In this document: piece by piece, positions 8,402 through 18,104 of the stretch
How the letters are laid out: every line of letters starts with the position of its first letter
Position numbering within the stretch: the first letter of the stretch is position 1
Source: Rouxiella aceris
Lineage (GTDB): Bacteria; Pseudomonadota; Gammaproteobacteria; Enterobacterales; Enterobacteriaceae
Length of the DNA stretch: 64,000 bases
Direction of reading: 5' to 3'
Assembly: GCF_012933545.1 (NCBI RefSeq)
Contig: NZ_JAADJU010000005.1
Location: 124,001-188,000, forward strand
Notes under the pieces: model-generated
What the model was told of the DNA's origin: nothing
Database searches by the model: none
What the model saw: the letters and a program-made list of their open reading frames with translations, nothing else
Translations under genes and position numbers: made by a program

Positions 8402-10039
8402 TTAGTGTTTTTCCAGCCAGGCGCTGTAGAAACTCGGACGGCCTACCGCTTCAAAATTGACGTCATGCAAATAAGGTGCACCGGCAAACACTTGTGGCTC
8501 TTCAAAAATAGGGATTTCATAGGCCTGATCCAGCAGATAGCGTTGGGCATCCCCGGCCAGCGCCAGACGTTTTTGCGCATCGACTTCGGCGGAGATATCC
8601 ACTAACAGGCCATTAAGTTTGTCGTCTTTAAAGCTTTTTACCTTGCTGCTCAACCCCCCCAATTGCAGCAGAGCATCGCGGTTGCTGGGGTAGAATTCAC
8701 TTTTGATTACGTCGGGGTCGGCGCGTCCTACTTCCACCACGTTGACCGGAGTTTTTAGCGGATCCAGGCTGTCGGCCACTTTGCTACCGGCATCACCGGC
8801 GAGAATGGTCAGCTTGACGCCGAGCTGCCCCCATTGCTGGGCGACCAGTTGCAGCACCTCTTTGTTTTGCGGTTGCGGCAGGGATTCATAGATAGTCAGC
8901 GCCAGCGGTTTACCCTCTTTCTGCCGGATACCCTCCGCGCCCGGTTGCCATCCGGCTTCATCCAGCAGCTTTTTCGACAGCGCGGGATCGTATTGCAGCT
9001 TGTCGCTGAGATTGACATACCCGGCGGCCGAGGCGGCAATCACCGAGGTGGCCTGCGGATAGTTGGCTGAGAACAGGGTGTTGACGATCTGCTTGCTGTC
9101 GGTGCCGTGCAACAGCGCCTGACGCACGCGAATATCGGCCACTAGCGGGTTGTCGGGACGGAAAGAGATGCCGTCATTGACGCCGCGGGTAGAAGGGGCG
9201 TAGATCGGGAATTTTTTCTCGTCAGCCTGTTTTTCGTCATAGGCCTGCACCTGACGGATAAAATCAGCCTGTCCGGCAAGCAATGCACCGATCCTGACAC
9301 TGTCTTCGCCGGTAACAATTACCTTGATCGCGTCAAGATTGGCGCGGCCCTGCTGCTGAAGCTCTTTCGGTCCCCAGTTGTAGTCTTTGCGCGCAGTTAA
9401 ATCGACTTCGCGGCCGAGGGTTTCGGCGCTAACCACAAAGGGACCGGAGCCGATAATATGACGGGCGTCGCCCAGTGCATCAAAATCTCGTTCCAGCGTG
9501 CTTAACGACACCAGCCCCGATCCAATGGTTGCGGTACCTTGCAGGAAACCCGGTGACGGTTTTTTAAAGTAGAACTTGACCGTTTGTGCATCGATTACTT
9601 CGCTGTGATCGTAATTGTTGATCACTTCTGACACCGGTAAATGATGCGCTTTATTGCCCAGACCATAGGTGTCAAAGTTTTTGGCCACTGCGTTGGCGTC
9701 CAGCGGTGTGCCGTCGGAAAAGGTCACCCCGGGACGCAGCACAAAAGTGTATTGGGTTTTATCGGCGTTGGTGGTCCAGGATTGCGCGATCCACGGTTCG
9801 ATTTGCAGGGTTTTCGGGTTTTGGTAGGTCAGTTTATCGGTGATTTGGTTCAGTATGCCGCCGTTGGGATAAAAGCCACCGGCAGGTGGATAGAGGTTGG
9901 TGTGTGCCTGCTGCTCAAGATAAATCAGTGTCCCGCCTTTGACTGGCGCACTTTCTGCTGCCCAAACGGCATTATTCCCGGTTAACAGGGCCAGCGTAAG
10001 CCCTAATGCCACAGTACTGAATCGGCGAGTTGTCTGCAT
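8402..10039 (-). CDS. ABC importer periplasmic binding protein (SBP_bac_5, KPN_01854-type)
   Basis: A 545-residue oligopeptide-type solute-binding protein. I chose the ATG at 10037-10039 because AGGAAAG precedes it and it opens a clean signal peptide (QTTRRFSTVALGLTLALLTG, cleavage near AVWA-AE); a longer in-frame start at 10126 has no such signal. Internal landmarks are LTYQNPKTLQIEPWIAQSW, VTFSDGTPLDANAVAKNF and the C-terminal YEIPIFEEPQVF. It is the first gene of the operon, so its promoter should lie within 10040-10223. Together with the LLM and CMD/peroxidase genes it fits the KPN_01854 family context. The ligand is unknown and need not be a peptide. Confidence 0.88.
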   Translation of the reverse strand: MQTTRRFSTVALGLTLALLTGNNAVWAAESAPVKGGTLIYLEQQAHTNLYPPAGGFYPNGGILNQITDKLTYQNPKTLQIEPWIAQSWTTNADKTQYTFVLRPGVTFSDGTPLDANAVAKNFDTYGLGNKAHHLPVSEVINNYDHSEVIDAQTVKFYFKKPSPGFLQGTATIGSGLVSLSTLERDFDALGDARHIIGSGPFVVSAETLGREVDLTARKDYNWGPKELQQQGRANLDAIKVIVTGEDSVRIGALLAGQADFIRQVQAYDEKQADEKKFPIYAPSTRGVNDGISFRPDNPLVADIRVRQALLHGTDSKQIVNTLFSANYPQATSVIAASAAGYVNLSDKLQYDPALSKKLLDEAGWQPGAEGIRQKEGKPLALTIYESLPQPQNKEVLQLVAQQWGQLGVKLTILAGDAGSKVADSLDPLKTPVNVVEVGRADPDVIKSEFYPSNRDALLQLGGLSSKVKSFKDDKLNGLLVDISAEVDAQKRLALAGDAQRYLLDQAYEIPIFEEPQVFAGAPYLHDVNFEAVGRPSFYSAWLEKH

Positions 10040-10223
10040 GTTGCTTTCCTTTATATTTTTGATTTGAGGCGCGCATCGAGGTAACTCACGCAGGTGAGGG
10101 ATGCGAACCTGTTCATAACAAACCAAATCAAAAGGAAGATGAAATAAGGAATTTAGCTATCCATAGCCAGTTAAGTGCAATAGAAAATCGCCTTATTGCT
10201 GCCAGAAATGTTGGCCGGGCGCC

Positions 10224-11036
10224 TTAGGGCATTTGCTGCCGATGATGATATTGACGGCAGGCGCTGATAAAAGCGTCAAACAGCTTTTTCGATACCGGAT
10301 CGGTCATGCTGTGCCATTCCGGATGCCATTGCACGCCAAGGGCAAAGGGGTGCTGACGGATACTGACCGCTTCCACCAGATTATCCGGGGCCACGGCTTC
10401 GACAGTCAGCTCCGCACCGAGGCGATTGGCCCCCTGACCATGCAGAGAGTTGACCTGAAAATGCTGGTATCCCGGCAGCAATTCCGACAATAACCCGCCG
10501 GGTATGACAGTTACCGGATGCACCAAATCATATTGCCTGTCATGAGGCAGCGTGGTGTCTTCGCGGTGATCCATATAGCCGGGTTGTTCCTGCACTTTAC
10601 GAAACAGACTACCGCCGGTGGCGACCACCAGTTCCTGCATACCGCGACAGGCGGCAAACAGAGGAATACCTTGCGCCAGCGTGGCTTTGATCAACGCCAT
10701 ACTCAACTTGTCGCGACCTGGATCGGCCAATTCTTCGACCCCTTCTTCACCATAGAGATGAGGTTCGATATTGCTCGGGCTGCCGGTAAGGAAAATGCCG
10801 TCAAGGCGGGAGAGCACACTGTCGATGGCTCCTTCTTTGGTCGCCAGCTCATGGGGCAGGGCGACGGGCAGGCCGTTGGCATGGAAGATAGCGTCGAGGT
10901 ATTTTTCGTGCACGGTCAGGGCGGGGTTATTATCAATACTGTTCTCGCACATGACTACGCCAATAATGGGTCGATAGGCGACGGAGGACGCGTTACGCGA
11001 TTTACTGCTGCGTGAAGTGGAAGAAATACTGTCCAT
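10224..11036 (-). CDS. puuD: Gamma-glutamyl-GABA hydrolase PuuD
   Basis: A 270-residue class-I glutamine-amidotransferase-like hydrolase that releases GABA and glutamate from gamma-glutamyl-GABA in the Puu putrescine pathway. The nucleophile is the Cys in PLFAACRGMQELVVATGG, near residue 130, and the His/Glu pair is in GVQWHPEW. The ATG at 11034-11036 follows GAGGCGATAAA. It is transcribed away from puuA, sharing a 312-bp intergenic region. puuB, puuC, puuE and puuR are not in the window. Confidence 0.9.
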   Translation of the reverse strand: MDSISSTSRSSKSRNASSVAYRPIIGVVMCENSIDNNPALTVHEKYLDAIFHANGLPVALPHELATKEGAIDSVLSRLDGIFLTGSPSNIEPHLYGEEGVEELADPGRDKLSMALIKATLAQGIPLFAACRGMQELVVATGGSLFRKVQEQPGYMDHREDTTLPHDRQYDLVHPVTVIPGGLLSELLPGYQHFQVNSLHGQGANRLGAELTVEAVAPDNLVEAVSIRQHPFALGVQWHPEWHSMTDPVSKKLFDAFISACRQYHHRQQMP

Positions 11037-11348
11037 TTTATCGCCTCGTTTAGTTGCTTAAAATGTTGAAAGCCCACCTATTGTTATACCTCCCATGCAA
11101 TATATTCACAATCCTACTGTGTGTTGCCACTGCTTCTCCCTCTAAAATTAACAAAATCGCAACTATTGCAAAAGGCAGATGATGGGACTATGGTTTTTAT
11201 CGGGTGCGCATTATTTATCAATTGGCCAACACTTCAGGGTGCTTATAAATACGGGAATAAGACATTGGACAGTAAGAATTAACCTTGGCGAGCGTTACCA
11301 TTTCGGTAATGCAATAAACGCCAGTCACAGGAAAACGGCGGAATTATT
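11037..11348. other. Divergent puuD/puuA intergenic region
   Basis: 312 bp with no gene. It must hold the promoters of both puuD and puuA. It is AT-rich towards puuA (ttataaatacggg near 11241). I looked for a PuuR-type operator and could not recognise a convincing one. Confidence 0.5.
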
Positions 11349-12782
11349 ATGCAAGCATTGGATATTATGAAAAAAACTATCGAAGTTGAACACTTCGTAA
11401 TCCCTGGCGAAGAAGAGCGAAGTAGCGCGTTCCAGGATGAAGTCACACAATACCTGGAACGTCACCCTCAAACCCTTCATGTCGATGTCCTCCTTACAGA
11501 TCTCAACGGTAGTTTTCGCGGTAAACGCATTCCCCTTACAGCGCTGCGCAAAATCGAACAAGGTTGCTATTTCCCGGCATCCGTCTTTGCCATGGATATT
11601 TTAGGTAATGTGGTAGAAGCAGCGGGACTGGGTCAGGAACTGGGTGAACCCGACAGAATGTGTCTGCCCGTCCCCGGCACCTTAACCCCTTCAGCGTCCG
11701 ATCCGGAACATATTGGCCAGTTACTGTTGACCATGCTTGACGAAGATGGCACTCCCTTTGACGTTGAACCCCGCAATGTATTGAATCATATCTGGCAGAC
11801 ATTGCGCCAACGGGGCCTGTTCCCGGTGGTAGCGGTAGAGTTGGAGTTCTATCTGCTCGACAGGCAGCGAGATGCCGAGGGCGCACTGCAACCGCCATGC
11901 ACCCCGGGCACGCAGGAACGCAGTTTGCAGACCCAGGTTTACTCGGTAGACAATCTGGATCACTTTGCCGATGTGCTTAACGATATTGACCGTCTGGCGC
12001 TGATCCAGGGCTTACCGGCCGATGGTGCTTTGGCCGAGTCTTCACCCGGTCAGTTTGAGATCAACCTGCATCATAGCGACAATGTATTACGCGCCTGCGA
12101 CCAGGCGTTAACGCTAAAAAGGCTGGTGCGACTGGTGGCCGAAAACCATGATATGGACGCCACCTTTATGGCCAAACCTTATGACGATTTCGCCGGTAGC
12201 GGTATGCATATCCACCTTAGCGTGCTGGATGATAACGGCAAAAACCTGTTTGCCGATGCCGACGGTGAGGATTCTGCGCTGATGAAGAAAGCGCTGGCGG
12301 GGATGATTGCCATGATGCCCGCTTCCATGGCGATACTGGCTCCCAATATCAATGCCTATCGCCGTTTTCAGCCCGGGATGTATGTGCCAATCCAGGCGTC
12401 CTGGGGACATAATAATCGTACGGTGGCGCTGCGGGTTCCCTGCAGCGATGCCGCTAATCACCGCGTGGAATACCGCGTTGCCGGTGCCGATGCCAACCCG
12501 TATCTGGTGGTTGCCACGGTGCTCGCCGGTATGCTGTATGGCCTGGATAATAGCCTGCCGCTGCCAGAATCGGTCACCGGTAACGGTCTGGAACAGGAAG
12601 GACTGCCGCTGCCAATCCGCCAGAGCGATGCCTTATATGAATTTGAACATCAACCTGAACTGAAGAAATATCTGGGGGCGCGTTTTAGCCATGTTTACCA
12701 TAGCTGTAAGTCCGATGAGCTACTGCAGTTTGAACGTCGCGTCACCGAAACAGAAATCGACTGGATGCTGAGAAATGCCTGA
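11349..12782 (+). CDS. puuA: Gamma-glutamylputrescine synthetase PuuA
   Basis: A 477-residue glutamine-synthetase-fold ligase that joins glutamate to putrescine with ATP, the first step of the Puu pathway. It matches E. coli PuuA along its length, for example LTDLNGSFRGKRIPL, CYFPASVFAMDILGNVVE, VAVELEFYLLDRQRDAEG, GSGMHIHLS, NRTVALRVPC and the C-terminal ERRVTETEIDWMLRNA. The ATG at 11349 has GGCGGAA upstream; a second in-frame ATG at 11367 would give MKKTIEVEHF and is the alternative. puuP follows on the same strand after 494 bp, unlike the divergent puuP-puuA order of E. coli. Confidence 0.96.
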   Translation: MQALDIMKKTIEVEHFVIPGEEERSSAFQDEVTQYLERHPQTLHVDVLLTDLNGSFRGKRIPLTALRKIEQGCYFPASVFAMDILGNVVEAAGLGQELGEPDRMCLPVPGTLTPSASDPEHIGQLLLTMLDEDGTPFDVEPRNVLNHIWQTLRQRGLFPVVAVELEFYLLDRQRDAEGALQPPCTPGTQERSLQTQVYSVDNLDHFADVLNDIDRLALIQGLPADGALAESSPGQFEINLHHSDNVLRACDQALTLKRLVRLVAENHDMDATFMAKPYDDFAGSGMHIHLSVLDDNGKNLFADADGEDSALMKKALAGMIAMMPASMAILAPNINAYRRFQPGMYVPIQASWGHNNRTVALRVPCSDAANHRVEYRVAGADANPYLVVATVLAGMLYGLDNSLPLPESVTGNGLEQEGLPLPIRQSDALYEFEHQPELKKYLGARFSHVYHSCKSDELLQFERRVTETEIDWMLRNA

Positions 12783-13276
12783 CCGCTAAGCCGTCAGCCC
12801 ACCAGGAGCGCCGTCGGTGGGGCATTATCGACGACGTCCAGGCTGTGTGGTCTGTCGGGTTATAAAAGAAATTGGCTACAAGAGCCTTTAAAATCTTGTC
12901 TTCCACCACAGAGTTGGTGCAAAATAGCGCCAATGCAGAATAACCGACGCCTTAACCGCGCCGGTTATTTTTTTTGCATGGCTTTTTAAACTAATCCAAC
13001 AGAGGCCGGACTTAGATCCGGATAGATAACCAGATTTTGTGCTCGGCGCCAAATAAACCACGCTCGGCACTATGAGGAAATATAAAATGGGGCAATTCTT
13101 CACATCTCTACCGGTGCCTGCCGGTGTTGCTTTCCACGCTGGGCCATCGCTGGCCGTTTTGACGTCTATGCTGCGCGACGTGAAGATCAATCCCCCCTTT
13201 ATATTATCTCGTTATCCATCACGACGTTTTCCCACTCCGTTGCTGATTTCGGCGGCAGGCAAGGGAGGACGTCGTC
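12783..13276. other. puuA-puuP intergenic region with hairpins
   Basis: 494 bp without a convincing gene. A CCCACC/GGTGGG stem lies at 12797-12823 just after puuA. A dyad TTGGTGC-N6-GCGCCAA (one mismatch) spans about 12914-12933, and a terminator-like stem follows at 12939-12975. The rest probably carries the puuP promoter, but I see no strong -35/-10 pair. Confidence 0.5.
12939..12975 (+). terminator. Probable rho-independent terminator upstream of puuP
   Basis: AATAACCG pairs with CGGTTATT, with GC-rich sequence in the loop, and the 3' arm runs into a T tract (tttttttt). Confidence 0.6.
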
Positions 13277-14647
13277 ATGTCGCATAATCTGAACGCTGCT
13301 GTTTCTGCTGCCCCTCGGGTCAAACTGCGCCGTACCCTGACGCTGGTGCAGGTGGTGATGATGGGCCTGGCCTATCTGCAACCCATGACCATTTTTGATA
13401 CCTTTGGTATTGTCACCAGCATGACCGACGGCCATGTTGCCAGCGCCTATATTTTTGCGCTGATCGCCGTGCTGTTTACTGCGGTGAGCTACGGCAAACT
13501 GGTACAGCGTTTCCCTACCGCCGGATCGGCGTACACCTATGCGCAAAAATCCATTAGCCCTTATGTCGGCTTTATGGTCGGCTGGTCCTCGCTGCTTGAT
13601 TATCTGTTTATGCCGATGATCAATATTCTGCTGGCGAAAATCTATCTTGAAGCCATCTTCCCGGGGATCCCGTCGTGGATCTTTGTGGTGGCGCTGGTAG
13701 GGCTGATGACTGCCATCAACCTGCGGGGTATCAAGCTGGTGGCCAATATGAACAGTATTGTAGTGGTGATCCAGGTTGCCATTATGGTCGGTATTGTTGG
13801 CCTGCTGGTTTATGGCGTCTACCACGGCGAAGGTGCCGGTACGCTGGTGAGCGAAAAGCCGTTCTACTCGGAAAATGCCCATATGCTACCGATGATCACC
13901 GGAGCCACCATCCTGTGCTTTTCGTTTCTCGGCTTTGATGGCATCAGCTCGCTGTCGGAAGAGACCCCCAACGCCGGCAAAGTGATCCCGCGAGCTATTT
14001 TCCTGACCGCATTGATTGGCGGCATTATTTTTGTGGTGGTGTCCTACTTCCTGCAACTCTATTTCCCGACCATTGCCCGTTTCAACGATCCCAATGCTTC
14101 GCAGCCGGAGATCATGCTGTTTCTCGGCGGTAAACTGTTCCAGTTTATTATTCTGTGCTTCTCATGCGTAACGGTATTGGCCTCGGGGATGGCGGCACAT
14201 GCCGGGGTTTCACGTCTGCTGTATGTGATGGGGCGCGACGGCGTATTCCCGGAGAAAATCTTTGGTTATGTCCATCCCACCTGGCGCACGCCAGCGGTAA
14301 ACGTGTTGCTGGTCGGTTTGGTGGCGCTGTCGGCCATCAGCTTTGATCTGGTTACCGCTACCGCGTTGATTAACTTTGGCGCGCTGGTGGCCTTTACCTT
14401 TGTTAACCTGTCGGTGATTTCACAGTTCTATATTCGTGAAAAACGTAACCGTACACTGCGCGATCATATCCATTATCTGATCCTGCCGGTAATTGGTGCC
14501 CTGACCGTGGGGGCGCTATGGCTTAATCTGGAAGCCAGCTCAATGACCCTGGGACTGGTATGGGGCGCTATTGGCCTGATCTATCTGGCATTGATCACCC
14601 GCCGCTTCCGCCAGCCACCACCGCAGTTTAGCGAAGAGATCGCCTAG
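13277..14647 (+). CDS. puuP: Putrescine importer PuuP (APC superfamily)
   Basis: A 456-residue inner-membrane amino-acid/polyamine permease with about 12 hydrophobic segments. It matches E. coli PuuP closely: [74 protein letters not shown] and [21 protein letters not shown]. It imports putrescine with H+ for the PuuA pathway. The ATG at 13277 follows GGGAGGACGTCGTC. A long antisense frame here is a shadow. Confidence 0.94.
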   Translation: MSHNLNAAVSAAPRVKLRRTLTLVQVVMMGLAYLQPMTIFDTFGIVTSMTDGHVASAYIFALIAVLFTAVSYGKLVQRFPTAGSAYTYAQKSISPYVGFMVGWSSLLDYLFMPMINILLAKIYLEAIFPGIPSWIFVVALVGLMTAINLRGIKLVANMNSIVVVIQVAIMVGIVGLLVYGVYHGEGAGTLVSEKPFYSENAHMLPMITGATILCFSFLGFDGISSLSEETPNAGKVIPRAIFLTALIGGIIFVVVSYFLQLYFPTIARFNDPNASQPEIMLFLGGKLFQFIILCFSCVTVLASGMAAHAGVSRLLYVMGRDGVFPEKIFGYVHPTWRTPAVNVLLVGLVALSAISFDLVTATALINFGALVAFTFVNLSVISQFYIREKRNRTLRDHIHYLILPVIGALTVGALWLNLEASSMTLGLVWGAIGLIYLALITRRFRQPPPQFSEEIA

Positions 14648-14665
14648 TTATCCTGACTGGCTAAA

Positions 14666-14696
14666 AACTCAGAGTGAGCGCTGCTTGCTCTGAGTT
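14666..14696 (+). terminator. Hairpin terminator after puuP
   Basis: AACTCAGAG pairs with CTCTGAGTT (9 bp), followed by aattt. It sits between the convergent puuP and VOC genes and could serve both. Confidence 0.6.
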
Positions 14697-14716
14697 AATT
14701 TCACCACTGAGGCAGG

Positions 14717-15106
14717 CTATTGCCATTTGCGGTTTTGAAGCACAACCCGGTATCCGTCATCATCCACAAAAGTAGCACCGTCAATATCCCAATAGGGGTT
14801 AAACGATAGCGTCCTGATAAAACCGGCCTTATCCATCCGCAAACATGCGGCCTCCCAGGATTCTTTTTCGGGGATATAGAGTACGAGCAGATCCTCTTCT
14901 GAAGGTGAGGGGGAAAGCGGGTGGTCGTGGCATTGTGTAAACTCAAGATGCCAGCTCAGGTCATTTCGTCCCAACATATAGCCGCTAAAGCCTTGATGAT
15001 TTGAAAAAGAGCCTATTTGCTCCAGGTTAAGCCCGCGACAATACATTTCGCTGCTTTTAAGCAGATCACTTACCGGGCGTGCAATGCGCAGATGGCAAAA
15101 ACTCAT
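14717..15106 (-). CDS. VOC (glyoxalase-like) family protein, YycE-type
   Basis: A 129-residue single-gene vicinal-oxygen-chelate protein with two beta-alpha-beta-beta-beta halves: an N-terminal HLRIARPVSDLLKSSEMYCRGL module and a C-terminal IDGATFVDDDGYRVVLQN strand pair. It resembles the small YycE/YyaH-like group, whose substrate is not established. The first strand offers a His near residue 5. It is divergent from a Nudix hydrolase gene and has no obvious pathway context. Confidence 0.72.
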   Translation of the reverse strand: MSFCHLRIARPVSDLLKSSEMYCRGLNLEQIGSFSNHQGFSGYMLGRNDLSWHLEFTQCHDHPLSPSPSEEDLLVLYIPEKESWEAACLRMDKAGFIRTLSFNPYWDIDGATFVDDDGYRVVLQNRKWQ

Positions 15107-15244
15107 AATCTCTCTGTTGTAAAAGATTTATCTCTTTATTTTACAATAGCATTCATCCAAGAAACTGCGTATGACCAAGGCATGCTTGTAACTTTTCTTG
15201 TACTGTATAAAAATACAGGCACATAGTTAATAGGATGCAAAAAT

Positions 15245-15682
15245 ATGAAAAGAGTTCGCTATAACCTCTCTATTGCCGTTTTTGTGTTACTGAGAAGAGG
15301 GGATGAGATCTGCATGCTGCGTCGCAGCGGAACCGGCTGGATGGACGGGTTTTATAGCTTACCAGCAGGGGGACTGGAAGAAAAAGAGACGCTTTCCGCA
15401 GCGGCATGTCGAGAGGCGAGGGAAGAGATTGGTGTCAGCATCTCTGCTGCTAATCTGCGTTTAGCACACTCCATGCATGTCTGGACGGAAGATCGCTCAT
15501 GGATGGGGCATTTTTTTACCTGTAGCGAGTGGCAAGGAGTCCCTTACCTGGCTGAACCGGACAAACATTCAGAGTTGACCTGGCAACATATTGCCAATCT
15601 GCCAGCAGATACTATTCCTTACGTTCAACAGGCGATTGGGCAAATTATTTCTCATCATCCTTATTCAGAATATGGTTGGTAG
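15245..15682 (+). CDS. Nudix hydrolase
   Basis: A 145-residue protein with a complete Nudix box, GGLEEKETL through REAREEIGV (about residues 42-64), which binds divalent metal and hydrolyses nucleoside-diphosphate-linked compounds. The lead-in GWMDGFYSLPAGGLE and the downstream VWTEDRSWMGHFF pattern place it with small stand-alone MutT-like hydrolases. The exact substrate cannot be read from sequence. A weak site (ataggatgcaaaaat) precedes the ATG. Confidence 0.88.
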   Translation: MKRVRYNLSIAVFVLLRRGDEICMLRRSGTGWMDGFYSLPAGGLEEKETLSAAACREAREEIGVSISAANLRLAHSMHVWTEDRSWMGHFFTCSEWQGVPYLAEPDKHSELTWQHIANLPADTIPYVQQAIGQIISHHPYSEYGW

Positions 15683-15695
15683 CGGGATATGTACT

Positions 15696-16274
15696 TCAGA
15701 CCGCAACAATCTCTAACGGCTTCTCTTTGCTAATCAATATGCTTTCGCGCTGATTATAGATAATTGTGTTATCGGGTACGCTTTTATTCACAAAGGTCAT
15801 GGCGCCGATAGTGACATTGCTGCCAATAATAATTCCGTCACCTATTATGCAGCAGTTGGCGCCAATATCGATATTATCGCCAATAACGACGTCCCCTGGC
15901 TGGCCATCATATTTCACGCCAATGGTCACGTTTTGCCGAATATGCATATTGCGGCCAATATTGCTGCTGCCAGTGATGACAATACCCACGTAGTGGGAGA
16001 TGCGCATACCGGTACCGATTTTAGCGTTCAGGCTGATATCCAGCCCGTATTTATTACGCAGTTTGCGGCCAATGCGTAAAGCAATTTTTTGCTGACGCTT
16101 GCCTCCGTTCTGATAAAGATAGCTGGCGATACGCCACCAGAAATAGTAACGGCGATCGGGGGTTTTCAGCGCACGATGCACAACCCGAAACCAGCTAAAA
16201 GGCCGGGGTTTTACCGCACCAATCACTTCATCCTGCAGACATTGTTTTAAATGCTGATAGTCAGCAGTGCGCAT
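15696..16274 (-). CDS. Hexapeptide-repeat acyltransferase, serine acetyltransferase-like
   Basis: A 192-residue left-handed beta-helix transferase. After an N-terminal helical part with the basic segment RRYYFWWRIASYLYQ, hexapeptide repeats run from about residue 80 to 175 (IGTGMRISHYVGIVITG, IGRNMHIRQNVTIGV, IGDNIDIGANCCIIG). The HYVGIVI and QNVTIG motifs are those of the serine-acetyltransferase group. It is shorter than CysE (about 270), so it resembles the small paralogues found in polysaccharide or sulfur loci. It is alone here, downstream of sbcB on the same strand; the acceptor is unknown. Confidence 0.8.
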   Translation of the reverse strand: MRTADYQHLKQCLQDEVIGAVKPRPFSWFRVVHRALKTPDRRYYFWWRIASYLYQNGGKRQQKIALRIGRKLRNKYGLDISLNAKIGTGMRISHYVGIVITGSSNIGRNMHIRQNVTIGVKYDGQPGDVVIGDNIDIGANCCIIGDGIIIGSNVTIGAMTFVNKSVPDNTIIYNQRESILISKEKPLEIVAV

Positions 16275-16328
16275 AATATTGTCCCCAATAGCGATTATTT
16301 ATCAGTGATTGACCTGGCTGCATAGGTT

Positions 16329-17759
16329 CTAACCCACCAGCTGTTTGCCGTAATCGAACAGGGCTTTGAGCAGCGCGGTTTTTTCTGCGTTGTCTTCGTA
16401 GAGGTTATATAGCGCTTCCAGTTGCAGCACATAGTCCTGCACACGTTCGGCACTTAACATTTCCTGGCGATGAGCTAACCACCGGCGTTGTTCATTGTCA
16501 TCCAGGGTTGCCGGGTAGTTGCGGGCACGAAAACGAAAAAGCAGGGTTTCCAGACGCGGATCCTGAAAACGCAGATCCAGCGCCGGCAGGTTCTCGGGCG
16601 CGGTTTGCTGGATAATGCGCAGGGTGGCGCGATCGGCATCGCCAAAAAAACCGTCATACAGCCGGGCATCGACATCTTCTGACGGGGTAAAGGGTTCAGC
16701 TTCGGCATACAGCGCCACCACTTTTTCTCGTACTTCGCTGTGCTGGCGCAGCAGCTGCAAATTTTGCAGGCACTGCTGGCGATCGATCTCCAGCCGTAGC
16801 GCATTTTCCGGCAGCAGCGTTTTTGCCGGTGCCAGCACCGGACATTTATTAATATGCAGCAGCTTGATGGGTAGCGGTGACTGGCCAGGAAGCAGGTTTT
16901 CACGACGCGTATACAAACGCTCACGCATTTGATCGGCATCCAGTTCCAGCAGCGGGGTCATATCTCCCGCCAAATCGCAGACGATCACCGCATTTTTATT
17001 GTCGGGATGCCAGGCCAGCGGCGCAACCCAGCTGGTATTGCCGCGTGCCGCACCAAACATACCGGATACATGCACCAAAGGCGTCATTAACGGAATATCA
17101 ATCAGCGCATTGATTTTATGTTTGCTACGGTGCTCCAGCAAATAAGCGAACAGCCTTGGCTGTGCCTGTTTGACCAGCTTGGCCATGGCGATAGTGGCAT
17201 AAACGTCGGCCATGGCGTCATGGGCATTCTCATGTTCAATGCCGTTGGCTCGCGTTAAATGCTCCAGGCGAAAGCTGGGAAAGCCGTCATCATTTTCTGG
17301 CCAGTTAATGCCTTCAGGGCGCAATGCATAGCAGGCACGCATTACGTCCAGCAGATCCCAGCGAGAATTGCCATTTTGCCAGCTGTAGGCATAAGGATCG
17401 TAGAAGTTGCGGTAAAAGATATTACGGCTGACTTCATCATCAAAACGAATATTGTTATAGCCGACAATACAGGTACCGGGCACGCTAAAGGCCTGGTGGA
17501 TTTGCGCGCTGAATTCTGCCTCGTTCACCCCTTTCTCCAGCGCCAGCTGTGGAGTGATGCCGGTGATCATCACCGCTTCTGGTTGTGGCAGATAGTCATC
17601 CGCCGGACGGCAATAGATCACCAGAGGCTCTTCAATAATATTGAAATCAGCGTCAGTGCGCACTCCGGCAAACTGCGAAGGGCGGTCCATTGCCGGATTT
17701 TTGCCAAAGGTCTCGTAGTCGTGGAAGTAGAAGGTAGGTTGTACTGGTTTGTCTGACAT
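16329..17759 (-). CDS. sbcB: Exodeoxyribonuclease I (SbcB)
   Basis: A 476-residue 3'-5' single-strand DNA exonuclease used in repair and recombination. The DEDD catalytic motifs are visible: FHDYETFG near the N terminus, GYNNIRFDDEVSRNIFYRNFYDPYA, and ENAHDAMADVYATIAMAKLV. The full length matches E. coli SbcB (about 475), including WDLLDVMRACYALRPEG and LVHVSGMFGA. It is divergent from yeeA; in E. coli sbcB and yeeA are also neighbours, which supports vertical core status. Confidence 0.97.
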   Translation of the reverse strand: MSDKPVQPTFYFHDYETFGKNPAMDRPSQFAGVRTDADFNIIEEPLVIYCRPADDYLPQPEAVMITGITPQLALEKGVNEAEFSAQIHQAFSVPGTCIVGYNNIRFDDEVSRNIFYRNFYDPYAYSWQNGNSRWDLLDVMRACYALRPEGINWPENDDGFPSFRLEHLTRANGIEHENAHDAMADVYATIAMAKLVKQAQPRLFAYLLEHRSKHKINALIDIPLMTPLVHVSGMFGAARGNTSWVAPLAWHPDNKNAVIVCDLAGDMTPLLELDADQMRERLYTRRENLLPGQSPLPIKLLHINKCPVLAPAKTLLPENALRLEIDRQQCLQNLQLLRQHSEVREKVVALYAEAEPFTPSEDVDARLYDGFFGDADRATLRIIQQTAPENLPALDLRFQDPRLETLLFRFRARNYPATLDDNEQRRWLAHRQEMLSAERVQDYVLQLEALYNLYEDNAEKTALLKALFDYGKQLVG

Positions 17760-18104
17760 TGCGCTTTTTTGCCTGTTTAATTATCTGGTTGTCTATTCAA
17801 ACCAATGCGTTATCTGCTTCAAAAGACCTGCAACCTGCTTTAATGCTCAGCGGGTACAGCGGACGAAAGGGGCCACATTGGGTAGAGAACGCACTTTGCG
17901 GTGGGTAGAGAATATATCACGGCTGGCGGTGACACAAAATCGGGTTGATAACTCGCTAAGCCGACAAAATGCAAACGACGCGCGAGAAATCCGCGATGGC
18001 TCGACGATAGCCGGTCATTAGCAACATTTTTGACCGTTTTAACTGAAAAGTGCGCAATTGCTTGATAAATGCCGGGTGATCGTCGGCTATAACTCGGCTA
18101 AAAT
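17760..18104. other. Divergent sbcB/yeeA intergenic region
   Basis: 345 bp with no gene I can support. It must contain the promoters of sbcB (leftward) and yeeA (rightward). I see no striking repeat or hairpin. Confidence 0.5.

Noticed and set aside
12905..12935. NtrC site or sigma-54 promoter ahead of puuP
   Set aside because: CACCA-N6-TGGTG has the wrong spacing for NtrC, and no GG-N10-GC promoter with proper flanks was found.
13199..13882. 227-codon frame antisense to puuP
   Set aside because: It is the mirror of a conserved membrane-protein gene, His/Gln-rich from reverse codons, with no family similarity.
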